Shown here piece by piece: positions 10,643 to 21,833 of a DNA stretch of 64,000 bases. Within the stretch, counting starts at the first letter, position 1. Each line of letters opens with the position of its first letter. Where the stretch lies: contig NW_002476353.1 of the NCBI RefSeq assembly GCF_000189635.1, forward strand, positions 1,009,829 to 1,073,828, written 5' to 3'. Origin of the DNA: Tetrahymena thermophila SB210 (Eukaryota > Ciliophora > Oligohymenophorea > Hymenostomatida > Tetrahymenidae). Both the position numbers and the translations under genes were made by a program. A model generated the notes under the pieces. That model ran no database searches. It saw only the letters and a list, made by a program, of their open reading frames with translations, and was not told where the DNA came from.

Positions 10643-13372
10643 TCATCTTTAAGAATTTCTTCTCTTTTTATTAAATTTATCAGGTTAGTTATTATTTTTA
10701 TTCTAATTATTATTTTTATTCTTGTTGTTGAATTTTTAGAATTTGTTTCCTTTTCCATGCTTTTATTATGGTTGTTACTGTTGTTACTGTTATTACTACT
10801 TATTTTATTCTTTTTGTTAGGATTTGTTCTTGCTTTTGCTGGCTTTTAATTGTTCTATTCTTTCTAAATATTTTTAAATTTAAGATGGCTCAAGGAACAT
10901 ATTGTTTGGTCTTCTATGAATCTATTTAATATCTTCTTTAATCTTTTTAAATTCTACTCTATCTTGCTTCATTACTACTCTCTTCTTTGATAAATCTTCT
11001 TTAATTATATTTAACTCATTTTTAATTTCTTCGTCAACTTCTATTTCTGCTAATTTTGCATTTTTACTATACCAAGCCTTCTCAACTTACTTTTGTCTAA
11101 CAAGAAAATCACTTTTTTCAAGTTGTTAAGCACTGTCAATTAGAACTCCTATAAATTAAAAAAATTAAGATTTAATATAAATAAGAAAAATTAAAATTTT
11201 ACTAATCTTATCTCTTTCTGTATGATTAATTTCAATATTCTAAATTCCCTATTCTTTGTCTAATTGTTTGATTATTTTTTAGAATCTTTGACCATCCTTA
11301 GGACCAATTAAAGTGTAGCAAGTACCTGCTTTTCCGATACGAGCAGTTCTACCACTTCTGTGGATATATGTGTCAATATCTAATGGAACTTAGTAATGAA
11401 CTACATTTTAAACAGAAGGAATATCTAAACCTCTAGCAGCAACATCAGTAGATACCAAAATACTGTACTAATTTTAATAAAAAAATATTTATAATTACAT
11501 AATTAAAAAAAATTTTAATCAATTACCTGTCCATTCTTAAACTAATCAAGTTTTTTAAGACGCTAACGTTGTTACATTTCAGAGTGCATACAGAGAACTT
11601 TCATTCCTAGAATTTCTAATAAGTGCACAATCTTTTTAGCATATGAGATCGAATTAGTGAAAATAATAGCATTTTCAGTAGGTCTTTGTTATAAGTAGTG
11701 GTAAAGATAGAGAACTTTATCTTCTTCTACACAAACTGTCTTGCATTCCTTTAAATTCTTAGGAATCAACATGGTTTATGTCAAATCAATTACTTTGTAT
11801 TTTCCACTAAACTTGACTTTATTCATTAAGGCTTCCATTTTAGGAATCATTTTTTCTTCTTTTTCTTCTTCTTTAGATTTCTTCTTCTCTTTTTTCTCCT
11901 TATTAAGTTTTTTCTTTTCCTTTTTAGATAATGCCTTCACCTTATGTTTATTACCAGCAAACTGCTTAGTCAATGTAGCACTTACTAAGAAAACTTTCAG
12001 TTTAGTGTTTCTTTTAGGTTTCTCTAAATTTAAACCTTCTAAGTTTTCTAAATCTTCTTCTCCTTCTTATTCATTCTCCTCTTCACCTTCTAATTCTTAA
12101 TCATCTAATTCATCTTCGTTTTCATTATGATCACCTTCTTCATTTAATTCATCTTAATTTTCATTTTCACTTTCTTAATCTTCTTCATTTTCTTCATCTT
12201 CTTCTTCATCAATTTCATTTCCGCTTTCTTCATCTTCTTAATTTTCTAACTCATTTTCATTCTATTCTTCTTAATCATCTTCTTCTTCTTCTTCTTCTTC
12301 CTCCTCCTCATCATCTTCATCTTCATCAGCTTCTTCTTCTTCATCAGCTTCTTCTTCTTCATCATCATCTACATCTTCAAAATCCTCTTCGTCTTCTTCT
12401 CCTTCCTATGATTCTTTGTCTTAAGTAGAATTAATGTAGTTTTCATCATCGAGGAAATCAAGATTAATGCCTTTTAATTCATTTTGATCAAGTTAATTAT
12501 TCTTTCTAAGGGAAGCAAAGAACTTCTTGGCTTCATCACCTGATAAAGTCATGACTTCATTTTCACCGACTTAATCTAATTTATTTTTAGAAGATTGAGG
12601 AAGTTCTGCCTTTGTTCTTAGCTAAATAGTTTTAGTTTTCTTTTCTTTAATTAATTGATTGAGTCTCTAAATATCAGCCTTATTTTCGACGATTTCACCT
12701 TTATTATAAACTTTTTCAAGAATTTTATCCAATTCATCGAAGTGACCTAGTTCTACCATTCTGTCAGCTTCATCCAAAACTAAATAGTCAAGCATGTATA
12801 ATTTTTCTAAACACTCATGCTCATAATTATCAATCATATCCCAAAGACGACCGGGAGTTGCAATTAAAATATCTGGAACATAACTAAGAATTCTTCTTTG
12901 CTTTTCTTTAGATATACCACCAACTATACTACCTATTCTGATTTGATCTTTTGAGTTTTAACTGATTTAATTGAGATGTTTTTCAATTTGGAGGACCAAT
13001 TCTCTAGTTGGTGCAATAATTAAGCATCTAATATACTTTTCCTTTTTCTTTTGATCCTTTTTTTTTTCAGCAAATGCACCAGACTTGTCATAAAGAATTT
13101 CACTAACAATTGGAATACCAAAACTTAAAGTTTTACCAGAACCCTTTAGTATTAAAATAATAGATGAATTTATGCTTACATTTACAATTAAGTTGTAAAA
13201 AAATATTTACTGTTTGGGATGCGATTAAAAAATCATTATAATTTCTATAGGTATTCAAAACATAAGCTTAAATTTCTGTAGGATTATTGAAATTATTGTC
13301 CTTAAGTGACTAAAGGACCTATGGGTGGATTAAGTCCCATTTACTCCAGTCTTAATTTGTTTAATGACTCAT
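10643..13372 (-). CDS. DDX24: DEAD-box RNA helicase, DDX24/Mak5 type
   Basis: ATP-dependent RNA helicase of the DDX24/Mak5 group, which in yeast acts in nucleolar 60S ribosome assembly. Model: exons 13211-13372, 11527-13143, 11203-11467, 10643-11148, 849 residues. Motifs in order: Q-motif (NNPTEIQAY), motif I SQTGSGKT spanning the first intron, Ia APTREL, Ib TPGRLWD, II DEADRMVELGHF (near residue 178), III SAT (near 440), VARGLDIP, VHYQVP and VI HRSGRTAR (near 629). The sequences around motif II, the VIDLT segment after motif III, and LIGPKDGQRF identify the DDX24 group rather than other DEAD proteins. Between motifs II and III sits a ~225-residue insertion dominated by Glu and Asp, then Lys/Glu. 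The C-terminus is basic with poly-Gln. The N-terminus is short for the family. An in-frame ATG at 13549, just after a TGA, would add 59 AT-rich residues; I prefer 13372. Confidence 0.9.
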
Positions 13373-14625
13373 ATTTGCTTGTGTATAATTTATGCTTGCT
13401 TGTTAATAGTAAATGATAATGCTTTATTCACTGCTATTTTGTTTATTAAATAAATAATTTATTAAATTAAATTTTAACCTTTGGGCTTAATTTATCAAAT
13501 GTGATGAATCTTTTTCATTGATTTATCTAAAAATATTAGATTTAAACATTCACTATGAGCAATTAACATGATTAAATACAATCAATTTTTGTTGTTCAAA
13601 ATAAAGCGATCAAGCAGATGATCATGCCTTTAATTCTACTTGCTTAAAGTTAATTAATTTTGTGCTTTTGATAAAAATCTTAATAAAAACAGTATAAAAT
13701 AAAATTATTATAAAATTTAATATTTTTTTTTTTAAAATTCATTTCAGTTTTAGTTTTTTAAAAATAAATAGGATTAAATAAATAGAAAAAAATTATTTCA
13801 AAATAATTAAAAGAGTTTAAAAATGACAAGAACTGTCAGAGTATAAGCAAAATTATAATTTTTGCTTTATAACGAATTTAAAAATTCAAATGATGTATTG
13901 CAGATCTTTTTCTTTTTAATATAAAAATTTACTGTTAGCCAAGTAGATTATTCAATTGAATTATATATTTTGCTTTTCTCTCAGCTATTTACTTAAAAAA
14001 ATTGATCTAAAAATGTATTAATTAGAATAAATTATTTATCTTTATTAAATAATAAAATAATTAACTATTTGTTTAAAAAATATTTTTTTTTTCTAAAATA
14101 TAAAAAAAAGAATATAATTTCATGTGCTTTATTTAATTTTGAGCAACTATAACTATTAACTTTAACTGGTTATTTTAAATAAATTATTTTGATATAATTG
14201 AGAGCATAAGGCACATATTATTGAGATTTGGTGGTTAATATTTAAAACATTTCGTTGATTACATGTATTTCTAAAAAAATAAAATGGCGAAACCCATTTA
14301 CTTGACTAATAAATATCTAACAGTTTAAATAATTTTTTTTTCTTTCTTTCTTAAAATTGGCAATATCATCATAAATACACATAAAATATGATGAATGATT
14401 TATAGAATTAAAAAAATATACATAAATAAATAGATTTCTTTAAACAGAACTCAAGAGAAATATTAATCAATTTTTCAATTTATAATTATTTATAAAATTT
14501 ATATCGTGTTTTGTGTTTTGAATTTTTCATCAATTTAAAAAGAAAATATATTCTTTTTTGATTAACGTTTAAATTAAAAACAAAAACATAAAAATCAACA
14601 GAAAAGAAAGAAAAAAGAAATTAAA
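13373..14625. other. Intergenic, divergent promoter region
   Basis: 1.25 kb between the divergent helicase and EF-hand genes. It contains a TGA-free stretch from 13823 to about 14008 that starts with ATG, but its composition is that of the spacer and I do not call it. No other element is recognised. Confidence 0.45.
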
Positions 14626-17600
14626 ATGCTTAAAAATTTCAACAAAGCTTTGAATTAGAAATCTCAAAATCCAGCATAGCAATTGCCTACTGCAAACTAA
14701 AAGCCAGCAGCAGTAGCTACAGGTGCTAAAACTGTAGCATCAAAAGGCGTATCTAAGCATGAGTAAATGGAATTACTAAATCTTTTAGATAAATGCACAT
14801 GTAATAATAATATGATTAATTAATTGAATTTTGATAATTTTGCTTTCAAATATTTGCAATTGAAAAAAATTAAAGAAATATATTAAAATTGAAATAAATG
14901 TAAATTAATAGAAATAATGAAAGATGATAGATTAAATTTAAGAAATCTTATTAAAGATGGACAAGGGTAAGAATTAGAAGAGATTATTTTGAAACATAAA
15001 AAAAAACAAGGTAAATTATTGAAATTTGTATTTATTTATACATGAATAGTGAAAGACGAATTTCTTAATAATTAAACAAATATTAAATAGTTAATTAATT
15101 AATTAATTTTCGTTCTTTCTTTAATAGGATTATTAACATTTTTTAAATTTTGAAAGGAATTATAGTCCAAATCAATATATTTAAAAATTTTAATAATTAC
15201 TTTTTATATCCAAATGAATTAATTTTTTTATTCAGATTGAATGACTGTTTTTAAAAATTTTATTTTATATCGTTGAATTTTATTTAAATTATATTAACAA
15301 TCAATCTATCTATATCAAAAGATATTTAAAACTTAACTCTTGATCTCAGAAAATACTTAAATAAGACTAAATTCAGAGGCGGCTAAACTCCATCTTCTAA
15401 CACCAATATTGCTCCTACTCCTAACTAAAAAGGCTCTTAAGTGAATCTTTAATAAACTTTTGGAGATTAGCGCTAAAGCAGAAAAAGCGAATAAGATTCA
15501 ATTTATAGACAGCAAAAAACTTTTACAGATGCTCTAAACGTGCAATAAAATAATTCATCTTAAGACGAAAATATGGTAAATATTTACTTTTTTTGCAATG
15601 AATTTTAATAAATATTCTATTTTAATAGCAGTTTACTTTTGAACAACAAAGAGTTTAACAATAATTATAGATGTAAATGAGATAATAACAGTAATAATTA
15701 ATGCAATAATAGTAGCTTGAATAATAAATTAAATAGTAAAACTAATATCCTCAAAAAATGAGTCCCTTTAGACGCCCTTAACAATAGCAAATACAAGAAT
15801 TAAATAACACTAATTCCCCTTTGAAATAGTCAAATCAAAATGTCTTTGATTAAGATAATGTTCATGCAAATGATTATCACTAATAATCTTACGTCAACAC
15901 TTCTTAATCTAGAGGTGAGTAGATAGTCACAGAGTACAATGAAGATGAGGATTAGCACGTCTTATAGATGCAATAGCAATCAGTTTAAAACCAACAAGTC
16001 GAGGTAAATGAAAACGAAGAGAGCACTCTACGTAAAAGACTTTAAGAAACTTAAAATGATGAGGGAAATATGGAAGATGAGCAATAATACAACGAATAAG
16101 AATTATAGGAAGACTAAGATCTTGAATAACAAAATTAAGATATGTTAGAGTATTAACAATAATAAGAGGAAGTCTACTAACAATAAGAAGAATACTAATT
16201 GAATACTTAGTCTCAATTCTCATAGAATCAATTAAGTGAGCTAAAACAAAATTAATATGAATCTTAGTAGAGCTAATAAGCTGCAATTAGTGACTCAGCT
16301 ATGGTAACTTAAAATTCTTAGGAACTCACTCTAGAGTAGTAGAATTAATATTTACATAATTTAGAGAGCTAATAGAATTATTTCTAATAATAATTTTCTT
16401 CTTAAATAAGAAGAAGCAGCATGGGATAATCTGAAGGCCATGTCGAAATGAGTGATCAATAAATGGAGTAAGCTATCTATGCAGAATAGCAAAGAATTTT
16501 ATAATAAGAATAAGAAATGGAAAGAGTAAAAAGGGAGAGAGAACAATATATCTAACAAGCTATTTAAAGATCTGAGTAGTCTCGCTTTGGAAATTTCTAA
16601 AATAATAGGGAAGACTGCAATAACGAGGAGAATAATTGTTAAGGATAAGACTATCAAAGCTGCGAAGATGAAAACGAATCAGAAGGCCATCACGAAGAAG
16701 AATTCTTTGATTAAATTAATGATCTTGACTAAAAGGAAGAAACATTAGCCAAACCTAACTTACTTAAGCTAGGAAGTCTGCAAAGAGGAAACTCATACTA
16801 AATTGCAGATGATCCTGTTACTCCTATGAATCATCCAGTTCATATGGACAGCGGAGTTTAATATGCTCCTGTCAAACACAGAATGGAAGAAATGACAGAA
16901 TCAAATGACGATCCTTTCAGCTTATAAAAGAGATTATCATAATAAGTCTCTAATGTTAAGAGTTAGTATTCTGATGTTAAGTTACGCGATGAAAATGGTG
17001 AATAAAGATACCAACTCGATACATAAAACTCAAAGAGAAATGATACTTAGGAAAGTGGTAATAAATACAATTCCAACTCTTACAGTTAAAATAAATATAA
17101 TTCAGTGAGAAAGAGTAATAATGATGTTGAAATCACAACTGAGTTAATTTAGCATAACTTTGAAGTTCAAATGGAAAAGGCTTATTTAGAATAATAAAAA
17201 CTAAAGAGTGCTTCAAGAGATTAAAATAATCTCTTCGAAGAAAAGTCATTTTCATCTGCTTATGGATAACAAGTATCAGCAGAAAAGCAATAATTCAACC
17301 ATATGAATCTATTTAATTGTGCCATGAGTGGATTTGAATAGGAATCTGTATAGTAACCATATTCTGCTAGAAAGGAACAATAATAATATGACTCCAAAGT
17401 AATTTACAATGTTGACAACTATGTAAGAAGTGCCACTAATCAATTTACTTAACCTAATGAAGAGATTGACGATTCCTGTTCTATTAACTTTGCTAACGAA
17501 AAGGTTGAATTAAAGTATAATGTTGAAGAAATGTTAGAATCATCTGTCCGTGAAAGTAATTTATAAAATGCTCCTTAACCCACATACATGCCTAAGAGCG

Positions 17601-19239
17601 AAATTTTGAAGGTATTTTAGAATGAGCAATCATTTTAACAAAACAATTCTTATTCCCTCCCAACAGTTAATATTAATAACAGTACAACTTTAAATGTTGT
17701 TCAAAAAACCTATGATAATTACTACGCTGAAAGAGTAGCAATTGATTTATCAGGAAACCACAATCTTTTCTAAAAGAAGACAATTCCTTCTGCTCCTATA
17801 AACATTTATAGCACACCTTCTTAGACTAAGTATTAATCTGTTGGCGTTTCCTAAGAATAAAATTCAAATGGCAAAATATATTCATCTAGTGTATTACCTC
17901 CTTCTATCCTCAAGTCTCCTGCATTCAGAAGGGAATATCTTAGGGGAACTGCTGATCCTTCTGCTAACAAAGTAAGATCATATTGGCTAATTAGATTGAT
18001 TTTTTAATTATACTATTCAATAAATAAATTTTTAAAAAACTATTTTATCAAATACATAAAATATTTTTCATTATTTCATAGGATAGAGTCACCAGTATGC
18101 TTTCTCCCAGCAGAGAATACCAAAAGCTTGATCCCTCCAAAGATCCTATTAAGAAAAAATATAATCATTTGTTCACTTCTCCCTAGTTGATGAAACAATG
18201 CAATGTGGATTTTGAGAAGGAAAATATTGGTATATCTTATTCACCAGAAAGTCAAAAGCAATTTGTCAATTCAGAACGTGAACTGATAGAGCAAGAGACA
18301 AAAGAGTTTTTAAAACGCTCAGTTGAGAGAAGTGCTTAAAGAGCTCTATAAACAAACAGCAACGTCTTCAGTAGTTACGAACCTTAAGAAATAGTAACTT
18401 CTCGTCTAAGAGACTCATCAATTCCTAAAAAATCTATCAATTTTGCTAAAAGCCCCTATTCCACCAAAAATTTAAAAGAATCTTTGATGAATACTCCAAA
18501 TTTGAAGCAAAGCATTTAGCTCCCAATGTTTTTGACTAGCGCTAGTGTTTGTGCCAATACAGATAAAGCATTTTATGTTTCTAGATTCACTCTTTACAAT
18601 AAAACTGCTTAAGAAGTTTTTGATATTATTTTTGGTAATCAAATTTTCTAAGACAAGGTGACAAAAATGGCTTTCAGAAACCGCTTGACCTACCACTATC
18701 CCACAATCCCTACTAATGAAATAGATGGATTCTTTGACTTTTTGGATATTGTAAATACATTTTTCATTAAAATAAAATTTGTTAAATAAAATAAATAAAA
18801 ATAGAATTAAGATTAAGTTCTTGAAGTCAACGAAGTAGGACCAGTTCTAATGAGCATTTGTGATTATAAATCTAAAGAAAATGGAAAATTAATTTAGGTT
18901 TTTAACTTTTTGGATGTTGATAGAAAAGGATTTATTACAAGACTTGAAACTGAACATCTTATACACACATCTATAATAAAGAAAAACTACCATAACACAG
19001 CCCTCAATCTCTCTAAATAGTAATTACAAATCATTATTGAATAATTATAAATATTATTATATAAAAAAAGATTATTTAAGGAGGTTGATATTGAACAAAA
19101 GGGATACCTTACTTACTGGGAGCTCTACAGCTGGTAATTTATTTTGAAAATGAAAAAAAATAAAATTAAATATTTTTGTAAAATCAATAGTAAAAAATAA
19201 GAATCTATCAAATAACTAATTGATATCCTAACTTGTTGA
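14626..19239 (+). CDS. Large Gln-rich protein with C-terminal EF-hands
   Basis: Unrecognised protein with calcium-binding motifs at its end. Model: exons 14626-14800, 14912-15010, 15322-15575, 15629-17971, 18082-18750, 18805-19239, 1324 residues, all junctions in frame. Residues ~100-1000 are low-complexity, rich in Gln, Asn, Glu and Ser, and probably disordered with coiled-coil stretches. The C-terminal ~200 residues look globular and contain three EF-hand-like loops. DINQDQVLEVNE (near residue 1179) is canonical and is completed across the last intron, which supports that splice. DVDRKGFITRLE (near 1216) is good, and DIEQKGYLTYWE (near 1273) lacks some ligands. A further 57-nt in-frame intron is possible near 19133-19189. 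Role unknown; a cytoskeletal or ciliary calcium-responsive protein is only a guess. Confidence 0.75.
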
Positions 19240-19905
19240 TTGTAATTGCAATATATAAATAAATAAATAAACCAACAAACTAAAAAGCACAATTATAATT
19301 TAATTAGGTATAAGGTGCTGCTATAAAACAATGCTAAAATATAAATAAAAAATTAAATTATATTAATTAAATCTTATATAAATATCTATCTATCTATTTT
19401 CATATTTCCAGTTGCTAATATTATAATTATGTATCATAAATACTCGCTCCTCATTTAATTAAATCAATCATCTTTATTAATATCAAATTATTTATATATT
19501 ATTTCTCTTATAAAATTCTATTTTCTCCTTTAATAATTCAACTGATTCAAAAAATATCAAAGAAATTCAAATTGTAGTTCACTTAATTATTTAAACATTA
19601 AAAAATTCCTTTTAAACTAAATGGAAGAGATATTTGTATGATTTAAAATGAAAATATTGGATAATTACTAAACATTTAAATGAGTGAAGAGTAGGTGATT
19701 TATATTAAAATTAGAGATATGATTTGAAATGTATTTCAAAATTGTTAAAAAAATTAACAGAAAGAATCAAATAATTAATTGATTAAACAAATAAATAAAT
19801 AACTAAATAACTCAATAACTAACTAATTAATATTCATTCTACTAAAATCTTATCTATTCTTTAAAATCTAACTAAATAAAATAATATAATATAATAAATA
19901 AATAA
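19240..19905. other. Intergenic spacer
   Basis: 666 nt of AT-rich DNA between two plus-strand genes, with short TAAATAAATAAA-type simple runs. No gene is seen. Confidence 0.5.
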
Positions 19906-20973
19906 ATGTCTAAGTGTATAAAATGGCTCTTTTTTTTAGGTGGTTTGTGCTCTATAGTAGTCTTATGTGCTATCAATATCCCTAGTAGGTTGACTTTAAA
20001 ATATAATTTTACTGAGTTACCTTTAGAAAATGATCTAGAAATTTAATATAATATGAAAAATAATGATTCAAATCAAGACTAATTTGATACTGCGAGCAGT
20101 TTTTATGAGTTCATTAATTATTCTTGTTTCTCTTTAATAGATTTTATAATTATTGTTGGCATCGAATTTTTGAAAGTTTTGCTTTTCAAAAAGCCGTTAT
20201 ATTTGGAAGTAGAAGGAGACAATTAAATTTATGATGAAGAAAAGGTTCCTAGCTATGTTGAAACAAAAAAGAAAAGACACTTATTAGATGAAAAAGAAAT
20301 TCCTATAGTATAATTAATTGTAACAGTCATATTGATAGTGAAGGATATGATGATACTTCCATTATCTCTTATAGCTTTTAAATATGAAAAAATAACTGGC
20401 TTAGTATAATACGGATAATTAATTCTACACACACTAGGCTCTCCTTAGGTACTTTTATCTTTTTAGCATTTAGCTTATAGTAGGCTAGGAATTATTCAGG
20501 ATATAGCAGAAGATACAGAAGGAGAATAGAAGATTGATAAAATTGTTAGTTGTTTAATGCATTTTATGAGAGTCTATATTTTATTTATAATTTTAATTCT
20601 ATGTCCATTACTTGTAGTAGGATCTATTTTTGGAACTATAATAGTTTTTGTTTATTCTTTTGCAGCTCTTGGGATATTTATACCTGGCTTACTAATACTT
20701 TATGCTTTTAAAAGAAGAGGATTCTCAAATAGATTCTTTATGCCACTTCTTTTAATTATTTTTATCGGTGTTGGTATGATTACAGTAATATCTTATGTGA
20801 CTAGCATCGGAGTATTGCTAGCAGATAGTTCTTCAGTTAAATCAATTTTTTAATTTTTCCTTGGTCCAAATACCTTTAATTTTTGGTATTTTGCATCTAA
20901 TTATTAAGGAAATAGCTAAAATAGCTGGAGAGACAAGTTGTATTATGTAATAAGGATAATAGCAGTAATTTGA
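19906..20973 (+). CDS. Multi-pass membrane protein, function unknown
   Basis: Intronless frame of 355 residues under the ciliate code. The start is the first ATG after an AT-rich leader (MSKCIKWLFFLGG). Hydrophobic segments are seen at about residues 6-22 (signal anchor), 75-95, 130-155, a long hydrophobic stretch at about 218-265 that could hold two helices, and about 285-305, so five to seven membrane passes. The loops between them are charged (for example KKKRHLLDEKE). I do not recognise a family. Ciliate genomes carry many such lineage-specific membrane proteins. The frame is well supported by its length and by TAA/TAG codons in polar loops rather than in helices. Confidence 0.7.
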
Positions 20974-21833
20974 AAATGTAAAAAGCAGATATTTAGATTA
21001 TTAAAATATGCTTTTTAATAAATATAATTAATTTATTAATAATAATATAAAAATTAAGTTAGTATTTTTGTAAATTTTTGTATAAATATATAAATATTAA
21101 GTTTGAAGTAAATTAAAGATTAATTTTGAAAATTATTTAAAAATTAATTTTTTGCCAAATTATCAAAATAAACATGATTATTAAAACACAAAAAATTTTC
21201 AATCATCTTTACTTTTAAAAATATTTTACCTATAAAAATATACCTTATTTGCTTATTTTAACATAGTTAAAATTAGAAAAATTCTAGAAAAAATAAATAA
21301 ATGAATTAACTTAATTAATAAATAATAGATAATTTTTTAATGTTTATTTTTTTTCTTAAGCATTTCTTTTTGAATTAATGTGATTTATATATAGAGTAAT
21401 TAAGTTTATTTTTGCAAGTATATAATATGTTTTTTTAAAAAAAGAAGCATTTAATAAATACTTAGTATATTATCTAAAAAGCTTCATTATGATATTATTA
21501 AGAGTATGCAAAAAAGAAAACTTTTATATAAAGAGTTTAGTTAATTTTAGAAGTATTTATATAAAAGGTTAGTATATTGATATACAGAATTTTATACAAA
21601 AAATAAATTAGAGTAAATAATTTATTTAATTTATTCTTAATTATTGAAATTTATATTGGAAATATAAATCAAAGGTTAAATATTTATTTTCTTTGGTTAT
21701 TTATTTATTTCTTTAGTTATTAATTTATTTAGTTTGTTATTTTTTTAACACTAGTTTACCATAATCATTCATGGTTTGTAAATGAATTTTGTTCTTTTTA
21801 TTAAAAAATTATTTTAACTTGTATTAATCTAAA
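20974..21833. other. Intergenic spacer between convergent genes
   Basis: 860 nt of AT-rich DNA between the membrane protein and the cullin 3' ends. Nothing beyond simple AT composition is seen. Confidence 0.5.

Noticed and set aside
11741..12100. 119-residue plus-strand ORF rich in Ser and Phe
   Set aside because: Antisense of the Glu/Lys-rich insertion and motif III of the DEAD-box helicase.
13823..14008. Plus-strand 61-codon frame starting MTRTVRVQAK
   Set aside because: Short, spacer-like base composition, no homology recognised, and located in a divergent promoter region.
15927..16286. 119-residue minus-strand ORF
   Set aside because: Antisense of the Gln-rich exon of the EF-hand protein.
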